DNA from: DATHSN01 sp035464115
GTDB taxonomy: Bacteria; Actinomycetota; Acidimicrobiia; Acidimicrobiales; SKKL01
Assembly (NCBI GenBank): GCA_035464115.1
Contig: DATHSN010000276.1
Location: forward strand, 1-7,092
DNA length: 7,092 nt
Direction of reading: 5' to 3'
Shown: positions 1-5,600 of the stretch, piece by piece
How positions within the stretch are numbered: position 1 is the stretch's first letter
Layout: each line of letters opens with the position of its first letter
Position numbers and translations under genes: made by a program
Notes under the pieces: generated by a model
Databases searched by the model: none
Told to the model about the DNA's origin: nothing
The model's input: the letters and a program-made list of their open reading frames with translations, nothing else

Positions 1-1541
1 TACGGTGCGGTTCCCGCACCCTCGGTTCGCCGGTTCGGGGACGGGGCGGCGGTCGTGCGCCGGGTGCGGTGGGCGTCGGCGAGCGGCCGGTCGGCGAGGC
101 GGGCCGCGGCGGCCGGCGCCACCGGCCGCGCCGGAGCCGTCGTCGCCGACTTCTGCACCACGTGGAAGCCGTGGTCGGGCTTGATGATCGCGAGCAGCAC
201 CCCGGCCGCCTCGAGGATCCCGAAGACCGGGATGAGCAGCACCTGGCCGACGTAGAGCCGGACGCGACGCGCCAGCGACACGCGCTCGCGGTGCTGCAGG
301 TTGACGGTCAGCCCGATCACGTAGGCGGTGACGTAGTAGGTGAGGGCCACGTCGCCGGCGAGGGAGATCCACGGCGCGGTCGCCAGGCCGAGGAACCCGT
401 TGGCGAACGTGTAGACCGCCCCGACCCATGCCATCGCCCAGCCGGCCAGGAAGGCGGTGAGCGGGAGGCGCAGCCACCAGCGCACGTCGGCGTAGAGGAC
501 GACGAGCCACAGCCCGGCGAACCACCGGCGGCGCTGGCGCACGAAGTCGCCGATCGCCTCGGTCGACTGCTCCACCAGGTATCCGTCGACCCAACGGACC
601 CGGCGGCCGCGCGAGCCGTGCTGCAACGCCCAGCAGGCGTCCTCGGTCACCGAGTTCTCGGGGCCGACGTCGAAGCCGACCTCGCGGGCCACGCTGGTGC
701 GGACCAGGATGAACGAGCCGTGCATCCCGAACATGGGCCGTCCGAGCCGGTACTGGAGCCAGAAGCGCGACACGTCGTCGGCGGTGCGCAGGCTGTCGGC
801 CAACGTGAGGAACGGGTGCCGGTCGAGGTTGCGGTGGTAGAGGATCGTGCCCTGCCCGATGCGGTGCTGGCCGGTGCGCTCCTCCTCCACGACCGCGTCT
901 CGGATCCCCGCGACCAGGCTCGGCGTGATCTGGCTCTCCTCGTCGAGGTGGAACACCCACGACGACATCGGCAGGTCCGAGTGCAGCAGCGCGTAGTGCA
1001 GGGCCCGGGCCTTGAACCTCGACCGGTGGGGCGTGGCGTAGCCCGCGGGCACGACGATCACCTGCAGCTCGGCCCACGGGGGCAGGTCGACGGGCTCGTC
1101 GACCACCACCTCGATGCGCCACCGGAACAGGGGCAGGTCGGTCATGGTGCGGCGGACGTTGTCGACGGTGGCCTCGAGCGCGTCGCGGTTGCGGCCCCGC
1201 GACACCACCCGGAAGCAGACCTCGTGCGGGGTGGCGGGGACCCGGGGACGGGCGAACCGGCCGTGGCGCTCGGCGGGCAGGCCCCGGAAGGTGAGCAGCC
1301 CGATGATCGAGAACGCCGCGGGGAGCACGGCGATCGCCCATCCGAACGAGCCGAGCACCGCGACCCGCTCCCACGGCAGCTCGGCCGGTCGACCCTCGGG
1401 GATCAGGGCGGCGCGCAGGACGCGCGCGGTCGTGAAGATCCCGATCAGCAGGGCGAGCGACCCGAGGCGGAAGCGCCACCGGCGGGCCGCGCCGATGCGC
1501 GTGGCCACGCGGTGCGCCCCGGTGTGCGCCGGCTCAGGCAT
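1..1541 (-). CDS. Membrane-bound family 2 glycosyltransferase, egghead-like (3' end cut by window edge)
   Basis: The frame is open from ATG at 1541 to the window edge: 513 complete codons, then a split codon beginning TA, which may be the stop. Seen: two N-terminal membrane segments (about residues 25-45 and 60-85), a cytosolic catalytic domain (about 105-340), then about four hydrophobic segments (340-455) and a basic, Ala/Pro-rich tail (465-513). GT2 hallmarks are an acidic metal-binding motif HLDEES (198-203), TED (299-301) as the probable catalytic-base region, and QRRRW (336-340), which fits the QxxRW acceptor motif of processive GT2 enzymes. The DEES motif and layout recall the egghead beta-mannosyltransferase group, but donor and acceptor sugars cannot be read from sequence. 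The start overlaps the last 8 nt of the exosortase gene and lacks a clear Shine-Dalgarno, so translational coupling is likely. Inferred role: making or attaching a glycan for the sorted surface protein. GT2 membership is solid; the substrate is not. Confidence 0.88.
   Translation of the reverse strand, partial: MPEPAHTGAHRVATRIGAARRWRFRLGSLALLIGIFTTARVLRAALIPEGRPAELPWERVAVLGSFGWAIAVLPAAFSIIGLLTFRGLPAERHGRFARPRVPATPHEVCFRVVSRGRNRDALEATVDNVRRTMTDLPLFRWRIEVVVDEPVDLPPWAELQVIVVPAGYATPHRSRFKARALHYALLHSDLPMSSWVFHLDEESQITPSLVAGIRDAVVEEERTGQHRIGQGTILYHRNLDRHPFLTLADSLRTADDVSRFWLQYRLGRPMFGMHGSFILVRTSVAREVGFDVGPENSVTEDACWALQHGSRGRRVRWVDGYLVEQSTEAIGDFVRQRRRWFAGLWLVVLYADVRWWLRLPLTAFLAGWAMAWVGAVYTFANGFLGLATAPWISLAGDVALTYYVTAYVIGLTVNLQHRERVSLARRVRLYVGQVLLIPVFGILEAAGVLLAIIKPDHGFHVVQKSATTAPARPVAPAAAARLADRPLADAHRTRRTTAAPSPNRRTEGAGTAP
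4..20. repeat. Short inverted repeat near the 3' end of the glycosyltransferase gene
   Basis: GGTGCGG (4-10) pairs with CCGCACC (14-20) around a 3-nt loop. On the minus strand this lies in the last codons seen of the glycosyltransferase gene, just before a possible stop codon split by the window edge. It could contribute to a terminator, but any following T-tract would lie outside the window, so its function is undecided. Confidence 0.3.
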
Positions 1542-3180
1542 CGTCACGAGCGGAGCCGGCTCCGGCGCCGGCGAGCGCGCCGGCGAGCTGCACCAGGTCG
1601 TGCTCGGCGGCGGCCACCACGTCGTCGGTGGCGTCGTCGAGCTGGGCGAGCAGCACGGTGCGCTCGTAGCCGCCGTCGGCGAGCGGCCAGATCCAGGAGG
1701 CGGTCACCCACCGGGTGCCGCTCGCCGGGTCGTCCCAGCGCACGACCTCGGCGGTGACGCCCGGGGCGATGGCCAGGGGTCGCGGGTGGCGGACGTCGAA
1801 GCCGTGGAAGCGGTAGCACTCCACGATGCCGTGCTCGCCCAGGGGGTCGAGCGAGGCGGTGCGGACGACGTCGAGCCCGATCCGGGCCGAGGTGGCGGTG
1901 TCGCCGAGGAGGGCGTAGCGCGTCCACGACGAACCGTCGCCGAACCACTGGGGGGCCCAGCCCACCTCCTCGAGGTGCACGGCGGTCCAGCCGTCGAGCG
2001 TCCCCAGCCCGTCGTCGACCCCGACGACGGGATCGTGGTTCACCGCGGTGAACCACCGGTCGAGGTGCCACATCGATGCGTTGAACGAGGCCAGCGCCGC
2101 GACCGCCACCGCCACCGAGGCCACCGCGACGGTGCCGCTGCGGCGCACGCTGCGCCCGAACCCGAGGCGCACCGTCGACCACGGGCGTGGCGGAAGGGGC
2201 GCCGGTGCCAGCCCGAACGGCCGGAGGGCGACCAGGGCGATGGTCGTGGCGACCACCATGCCCACCACGCCGGCGAGGTCGTGCGCCGGGCCGAGGGCGA
2301 CCGGTTCGCCCCACCACGCGCCGATGAGCAGCACGACCACGATGCGGACCAGGTTGATCGTCCAGGCCAGCGCGGTCGCCGCGGCGAGCCACACGAGGCG
2401 CCGCCGCCACGGGCCGGTGAGGCAGGTGGTGAGCGCACCGCCGACGAGGACCGCGCCGACCATGGCGTTGGCGCCGGCGCACGCCGAGCCGATCACCACG
2501 AGGAACCCGTCGGTGCCGGGGCCGTGGACCGACACGGTGTCGGCCACCCCGGTGTGGGTGATGTGGGGGAGGGCGGTGGACACGGTCCGGACCGCGCCCG
2601 CGGTCAGCCGGGTGGTGAGGTCGAGCCCGGGTCCGGCGACGAGGAGCCACGGTGCCCGCGAGGCGAGGGCGAGGAGCAGCACCGGCCCCCGCACCACGCC
2701 GAGGACGCGGGACCCGAACAGCAGGGCGACCACGCCCGCGACGAACAGCGGGAGGCCGAGGAGGTCGAGGCGCCAGTCGCCGTACGACCAGCCGAACCAT
2801 GCCGCGGCGGGCCAGGCCAGCACGCCGGCGAGGACGAGGAAGGTGACGCCGACCATGGCGTCGGCGTGACGGTGGGGCAGGTTGCCGTCGATCGGGTGGA
2901 CCCGCAGGCGTCGCCCGGCGAGGACCACGGCGATGACGGGGACGAGCCCGAGGTGGGCGAGCGGGTCGTCGCCTCCGAGGTCGGTGGCCAGCGTCCAGAG
3001 CGACCGGTGGTAGGCGATGACGACCGCCGCCACGGCTACCGCGACACGGAGCCAGACGGCGCGGTGGGCTCCACGGCGCTCGGCGCGACGACCGGCCACA
3101 CCGAGCATGGCGCCGTCCGAGGTGGGGTCGTGCTCGCCGAGGGGGCTCGTGGGCCCGGTCGGGAGGGTGGCGATCGCCAC
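1534..3180 (-). CDS. Exosortase/archaeosortase-family protein fused to an EpsI-like C-terminal domain
   Basis: A 548-residue protein. The N-terminal part (about 40-320) is a polytopic membrane domain with about eight hydrophobic stretches. It carries the family's three invariant residues in order: Cys234 in GSACAGANAM, Arg279 in TINLVRIVV, and His300 in AHDLAG. In this family they form the transpeptidase/protease site that cuts C-terminal sorting signals outside the cytoplasmic membrane. After a linker, another hydrophobic stretch (about 348-366) leads to an outside domain (about 370-535). This resembles EpsI (DUF3485), including ECYRFHG (454-460), which matches the EpsI pattern of a Cys-Tyr before a Gly. 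The start is GTG, 1 nt after the upstream stop; Met25 is an alternative start. Proteobacterial exosortases with fused EpsI are known (the VPLPA-type XrtD group), but I cannot assign a named subfamily here. The neighbours are a putative substrate upstream and a glycosyltransferase overlapping downstream. The family call is firm; the EpsI call rests on motif and position. Confidence 0.9.
   Translation of the reverse strand: MAIATLPTGPTSPLGEHDPTSDGAMLGVAGRRAERRGAHRAVWLRVAVAVAAVVIAYHRSLWTLATDLGGDDPLAHLGLVPVIAVVLAGRRLRVHPIDGNLPHRHADAMVGVTFLVLAGVLAWPAAAWFGWSYGDWRLDLLGLPLFVAGVVALLFGSRVLGVVRGPVLLLALASRAPWLLVAGPGLDLTTRLTAGAVRTVSTALPHITHTGVADTVSVHGPGTDGFLVVIGSACAGANAMVGAVLVGGALTTCLTGPWRRRLVWLAAATALAWTINLVRIVVVLLIGAWWGEPVALGPAHDLAGVVGMVVATTIALVALRPFGLAPAPLPPRPWSTVRLGFGRSVRRSGTVAVASVAVAVAALASFNASMWHLDRWFTAVNHDPVVGVDDGLGTLDGWTAVHLEEVGWAPQWFGDGSSWTRYALLGDTATSARIGLDVVRTASLDPLGEHGIVECYRFHGFDVRHPRPLAIAPGVTAEVVRWDDPASGTRWVTASWIWPLADGGYERTVLLAQLDDATDDVVAAAEHDLVQLAGALAGAGAGSARDDA
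2035..2056. repeat. 22-bp perfect palindrome inside the exosortase gene
   Basis: The half-site GTGGTTCACCG is followed directly by its exact reverse complement, with no spacer. It encodes residues about 375-382 (RWFTAVNH), at the start of the EpsI-like domain just after the membrane stretch. The symmetry stops at the next base on each side. It could be an internal operator, an mRNA hairpin at the domain boundary, or chance in GC-rich sequence. Confidence 0.6.
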
Positions 3181-3181
3181 G

Positions 3182-3658
3182 TCAGGTCCCGAGCGCGCTC
3201 GTGGTCGTCCGCCGCCACCAGGCCAACGCGACCAGCCCGGCGGTCACCGGCAGGAGGGCGGCCACCGGGACCTCGGCGAGGTGGGGTTCGGAGGTGCACG
3301 CGGGGCTCCCGCCCCCGGCGGTGGCGGTGCGACCGTTGAGCGACCACACGATGGCCCCGTCGGTCGTCCCGGTGGCGACGAACACGCCGCGGTGGCGGCC
3401 CGCCGCGAACGTCGACGGCGGCGTCCCCGTCGCGCCCCGGAGCGCGCTCGGCATCGTGGTCGCCGGTCCCTGGTTCAGGTACCCGAACAGGGCGACCCGG
3501 ACGCCGTCGGTGCGGTCGTGGACGCACTCGAGCACGGGTCGTGGCCCCGGGGTCTGGGCCCCTGCGGGTGCGGTGGCGGTCGTGGCACCGACCAGGATCA
3601 CGAGGCCGACGAGGGCGTACGTGGCGTGGCGGTGAGTGGGCGTGCGGGCCGGTCTCAC
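3182..3658 (-). CDS. Small secreted protein with C-terminal exosortase sorting signal (putative dedicated substrate)
   Basis: From GTG at 3658 the protein has 158 residues. The frame stays open to another GTG at 3721 (179 residues). I prefer 3658: it has GAAGAA 6 nt upstream and leaves a normal signal peptide (Arg/His-rich n-region, hydrophobic ALVGLVILVG, likely cleavage after APAGA or AGAQ). The mature part is about 90 residues with one Cys near each end (ECVHD and SPACTS) and the strings FGYLN, FAAGRHRGVF and VWSLNGRTATA. From memory, such strings recur in small extracellular modules of many bacterial surface proteins; this is unverified. The C-terminus reads SEPHLAEVPVAALLP, a hydrophobic helix, then WWRR and a short polar tail. 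That is the tripartite plan of PEP-CTERM-like signals. The stop lies 1 nt before the exosortase start, so the two are almost certainly cotranslated. Inferred: exported, cut near the Val-Pro motif, and anchored or released by the neighbouring enzyme. Confidence 0.82.
   Translation of the reverse strand: MRPARTPTHRHATYALVGLVILVGATTATAPAGAQTPGPRPVLECVHDRTDGVRVALFGYLNQGPATTMPSALRGATGTPPSTFAAGRHRGVFVATGTTDGAIVWSLNGRTATAGGGSPACTSEPHLAEVPVAALLPVTAGLVALAWWRRTTTSALGT
3209..3274 (-). other. C-terminal sorting signal region (Glu-Val-Pro motif, helix, Arg-Arg)
   Basis: This part of the small secreted protein's gene encodes the motif EVPVA, a 17-residue hydrophobic stretch (LLPVTAGLVALAWW at its core) and an Arg-Arg pair, followed by eight polar residues. 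The order short motif, membrane helix, basic cluster at the extreme C-terminus is the diagnostic layout of exosortase substrates. The motif is closer to VPLPA/VPEP variants than to LPXTG, and the sequence contains no LPXTG. The cleavage position cannot be fixed from one sequence. Confidence 0.7.
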
Positions 3659-3745
3659 CGAATGTTCTTCGGGCCCGGGGGTCCGAACCTTGAACAAGAA
3701 CCTCACGAGCAACACCAGCACCAGGGGTGCGGTGCCGCCGCTCGG
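3659..3745 (-). promoter_or_regulatory. Leader between marC and the small secreted protein gene, with RBS and possible RBS-masking hairpin
   Basis: An 87-bp gap if the start at 3658 is right. It is visibly richer in A and T around 3661-3715 than the flanking genes, which argues for non-coding sequence. A purine-rich ribosome binding site, GAAGAA (3665-3670), lies 6 nt before the GTG. Upstream TTCGG (3683-3687) can pair with CCGAA (3668-3672), which would bury half of that site. I see no convincing -35/-10 pair, so whether transcription starts here or comes through from marC is open. Confidence 0.4.
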
Positions 3746-4375
3746 TCAGCTCACCCCGCCCTCGACCCAGATCTCGATGGCCTCGGCGAGCAGCTGCACG
3801 CCGATGGCCGCCACCAGCAGTCCCAGCACCCGCGACAACAGGTTGATGAAGCTCGGACGCAGGATCCGCGCCAACCGGGAGGCGAACCGCAGCGCCAGCC
3901 ACACCGCCACCAGCGCGACCGCGAGGGCGGCCGAGACCGAGAGACGGCCGCCCACCCCGTCGGCCTCGGCGATGGCCAGCATGGTGGCGGCGATCGCGCC
4001 CGGGCCAGCGAGCAGGGGCGTGCCGAGGGGGACGAGCGCCACGTTGGCGTCGGGCCCGGCCGCCGCCATGAACCCGCCGCCCTCGGGGTTGAGCAGCTCG
4101 TAGCCGATGATCAACAAGAGCAGCCCGCCGGCGATCTGGAGGGCCTCGAGCGAGATCCCGAGCAGCGACAAGAGCTGCTCACCGGCCAGCGCGAACAAGA
4201 AGATCACCGCGCCGGCGACGACGGCGGCGAGCAGCGCCGACCGCTTCTGCTCGCGAGGCGACTGGTCCCGGGTGAGGGCGAGGAAGATCGGGACGTTGCC
4301 GACGGGGTCCATGATCACCAGGACGGTGACGAGGGTGGTGAGGAACGCGGCCCCGTCGAGCGAGATCTCCGGCAC
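3746..4375 (-). CDS. MarC-family integral membrane protein
   Basis: 209 residues, the usual length for MarC/UPF0056 proteins, with six hydrophobic segments spanning almost the whole chain. Family landmarks are DPVGNVPIF (23-31) in the first helix region, IAGGLLLLIIGYELL (81-95), PLGTPLLAGPGAIA (116-129) and SRVLGLLVAAIGVQ (181-194). The transported substrate of the family is not established. Members are often labelled multiple-antibiotic-resistance proteins or NAAT transporters, but the original resistance link for E. coli MarC was not upheld. The start is GTG at 4375; an in-frame TAG 15 nt upstream rules out a longer product, and no good Shine-Dalgarno precedes it. It is divergent from the DsbA-like gene and is the first gene of the leftward run, but with an 87-bp gap to the next gene it need not belong functionally to the sorting cassette. 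Confidence 0.93.
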   Translation of the reverse strand: MPEISLDGAAFLTTLVTVLVIMDPVGNVPIFLALTRDQSPREQKRSALLAAVVAGAVIFLFALAGEQLLSLLGISLEALQIAGGLLLLIIGYELLNPEGGGFMAAAGPDANVALVPLGTPLLAGPGAIAATMLAIAEADGVGGRLSVSAALAVALVAVWLALRFASRLARILRPSFINLLSRVLGLLVAAIGVQLLAEAIEIWVEGGVS

Positions 4376-4466
4376 GAGACCACGAGGCTACCGGTGGGAC
4401 GGCCCGACCGGTGGGAAGGCCCCTGCCGGTGGGAAGGCCCTGGCTCCCGATCGGGTTGGACCGGGC
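4376..4466. promoter_or_regulatory. Divergent intergenic region between marC and the DsbA-like gene
   Basis: This 91-bp stretch must hold the 5' signals of both genes. It contains a three-copy tandem repeat (4391-4443) and a 10-bp palindrome, CCCGATCGGG (4446-4455), 11 bp before the plus-strand ATG. I could not pick out reliable -35/-10 boxes for either direction. Repeats placed this close to two starts could be regulator-binding sites. Confidence 0.45.
4391..4443. repeat. Three-copy 17-18 bp tandem repeat
   Basis: The core CCGGTGGGAAGGCCC occurs at 4408 and 4426. A first copy at 4391 has one A-to-C change (GGGACGGCCC). Unit starts are 17 and 18 bp apart. The repeat lies wholly within the divergent intergenic region. 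Confidence 0.85.
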
Positions 4467-5159
4467 ATGCGCATCGACGTGTGGTCCGACGTGATCTGCC
4501 CCTGGTGCTACTTGGGCAAGCGCCGCCTCGAGCGGGCCCTCGACGGGCTCGACTGGGCCGACGAGGTCGAGGTGCGGTGGCGGGCGTTCCAGCTCGATCC
4601 CCGGGCCGGCCGCGAGCCGGGCGACCTGCGGGTGGCCCTCGAGCGCAAGTACGGCCCCGGCGCGTTCGACGGCATGACCCGTCGGCTCACCGCCCTCGGC
4701 GAGCCCGAGGGCATCGACTACCGCTTCGACCGGGCGCTGCGGGTCGGCACGCTCGACGCCCACCGCCTCCTCGCCTGGGCGTGGGCCACGGGCGGCGCCG
4801 CCGCGCAGGGCCCGCTCAAGGAGCGCCTGCTGCTGGCGTACTTCACCGAGGGGGCCAACGTGGCCGACCCCGCCGCCCTGGCCGGGTTCGCCGCCGAGGC
4901 CGGGCTCGACGCCGACGCCGCCGGCGAGGTGCTGGCCTCCGGGGCGTTCGCCGACGAGGTCGCCGCCGATCTGCGCATGGCCGTCGAGCGCGAGCTCACC
5001 GGCGTTCCTGCGTTCGTGATCGAGGACCGCCTCCTCATCCCCGGCGCCCAAGAGGTCGACACCCTGCGCACCGTCCTCGAGCGCGCCCGGGCGCGCTTCG
5101 CCCCGGCGCCCGTGCCCGCCGACGGCGAGGTGTGCGCGGTCGACGACCCGACCTGCTGA
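4467..5159 (+). CDS. DsbA-family thiol oxidoreductase, FrnE-like
   Basis: 230 residues from ATG at 4467, where homology to the fold begins. The frame is open further upstream, but that part is the reverse of marC and the intergenic repeat. The thioredoxin-fold active site CPWC lies at 11-14, after the first strand (RIDVWSDVI). An inserted helical domain covers about 45-165, and the cis-Pro loop TGVPAFV (178-184) with IPGAQ (191-195) completes the fold. This is the FrnE/2-hydroxychromene-2-carboxylate-isomerase-like subgroup, usually cytosolic; no signal peptide is present. It probably catalyses thiol-disulfide exchange, with unknown partners. A second cysteine pair sits at the tail (Cys223 and Cys230, CX6C). 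This recalls the extra C-terminal cysteine motif reported for Deinococcus FrnE. It converges on cdd with 7 bp between stops. The family is secure; redox role and partner are inferred. Confidence 0.92.
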   Translation: MRIDVWSDVICPWCYLGKRRLERALDGLDWADEVEVRWRAFQLDPRAGREPGDLRVALERKYGPGAFDGMTRRLTALGEPEGIDYRFDRALRVGTLDAHRLLAWAWATGGAAAQGPLKERLLLAYFTEGANVADPAALAGFAAEAGLDADAAGEVLASGAFADEVAADLRMAVERELTGVPAFVIEDRLLIPGAQEVDTLRTVLERARARFAPAPVPADGEVCAVDDPTC

Positions 5160-5166
5160 CGCGCCG

Positions 5167-5583
5167 CTAGAGGCGGAAGGCGCGCGGGAGCAGCTCGTCG
5201 ATCGTGTACCGGCCGACGCCGTCGACGATGACCGGGGCGTCGCGCGGCAGCAGCTCGGCCATCACCTGGCGGCAGGCCCCGCAGGGCATGAGCGTGTCGG
5301 GCCGGGTGGGGTCGCCGTCGGCGCACGTGACCGCCAGGGCCACGACCTCGCGGTAGCCCGACGCCACCGCCGAGAACAGGGCGGTGCGCTCGGCGCAGCA
5401 GGCCAGGCCGTAGCTGGCGTTCTCGACGTTGCAGCCGGGCACCACGGTGCCGTCGGCGGCGAGCACGGCGGCGCCCACCCGGAACTTCGAGTAGGGCACG
5501 TAGGCGCGGTGGGCGGCGGTGCGGGCGGCGGCCAGCAGCTCGTCGAGCGTGGCGTCGTCGACGGGTGGGATCGGAGCGGTCAC
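5167..5583 (-). CDS. cdd: Cytidine deaminase
   Basis: 138 residues, typical of the small homotetrameric zinc cytidine deaminases. It converts cytidine and deoxycytidine to uridine and deoxyuridine in the cytosol. Zinc ligands are Cys63 in the CAERTA box and Cys101 and Cys104 in PCGACRQ; Glu65 is the proton-shuttling catalytic residue. The nucleoside-binding string NVENASYG (52-59) and the FRVGAA segment (34-39) are intact. The box reads CCAE rather than the common ICAE, a minor substitution. The start is GTG at 5583 with a strong site, AAGAGG, 5 nt upstream. It follows deoA by 17 nt and is the last gene of the salvage operon. No feature suggests loss of activity. Confidence 0.97.
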   Translation of the reverse strand: MTAPIPPVDDATLDELLAAARTAAHRAYVPYSKFRVGAAVLAADGTVVPGCNVENASYGLACCAERTALFSAVASGYREVVALAVTCADGDPTRPDTLMPCGACRQVMAELLPRDAPVIVDGVGRYTIDELLPRAFRL

Positions 5584-5594
5584 GTGTGCCTCTT
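5584..5594 (-). promoter_or_regulatory. Ribosome binding site of cdd
   Basis: AAGAGG (5589-5594) with a 5-nt spacer, CACAC, before the GTG at 5583. It supports the GTG as the true start and lies in the 17-nt gap after the deoA stop. Confidence 0.75.
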
Positions 5595-5600
5595 ACCCGC

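Noticed and set aside
1555..1590. GC-rich repeats (CGCCGGCGAGC twice) at the end of the exosortase gene
   Set aside because: These are explained by the Ala/Gly-rich coding tail and high-GC codon use; no independent structure.
69..1757. Long plus-strand open frame (562 codons) opposite the glycosyltransferase
   Set aside because: Its composition is Arg/Gly/Asp/His-rich with no domain character. It lies antisense to a frame with clear GT2 motifs and is an artefact of high GC at third positions.
1114..3339. Plus-strand open frame of 741 codons
   Set aside because: It runs antisense across three genes (glycosyltransferase, exosortase, substrate) and crosses their boundaries. Low-complexity composition and no motifs point to a shadow frame.
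3182..3658. Classical LPXTG sortase substrate
   Set aside because: No LPXTG-like motif precedes the helix, and the neighbouring enzyme has the multi-pass exosortase layout, not a single-pass sortase fold.
3746..4375. marC as a functional part of the sorting cassette
   Set aside because: It shares the strand, but an 87-bp gap separates it from the next gene and MarC has no known link to protein sorting. Adjacency alone is not enough.
4107..4466. N-terminal extension of the DsbA-like protein
   Set aside because: The frame is open upstream but is antisense to marC and then runs through the tandem repeat. The thioredoxin fold starts at the ATG at 4467.
3017..5170. Plus-strand open frame of 717 codons
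   Set aside because: It overlaps marC in antisense and the DsbA-like gene in another frame. No coherent domain; shadow frame.
5160..5185. Possible bidirectional terminator between the DsbA-like gene and cdd
   Set aside because: GCGCC (5161-5165) can pair with GGCGC (5179-5183), but the stem is short, mostly lies in cdd coding sequence and has no T-tract. Support is too weak.
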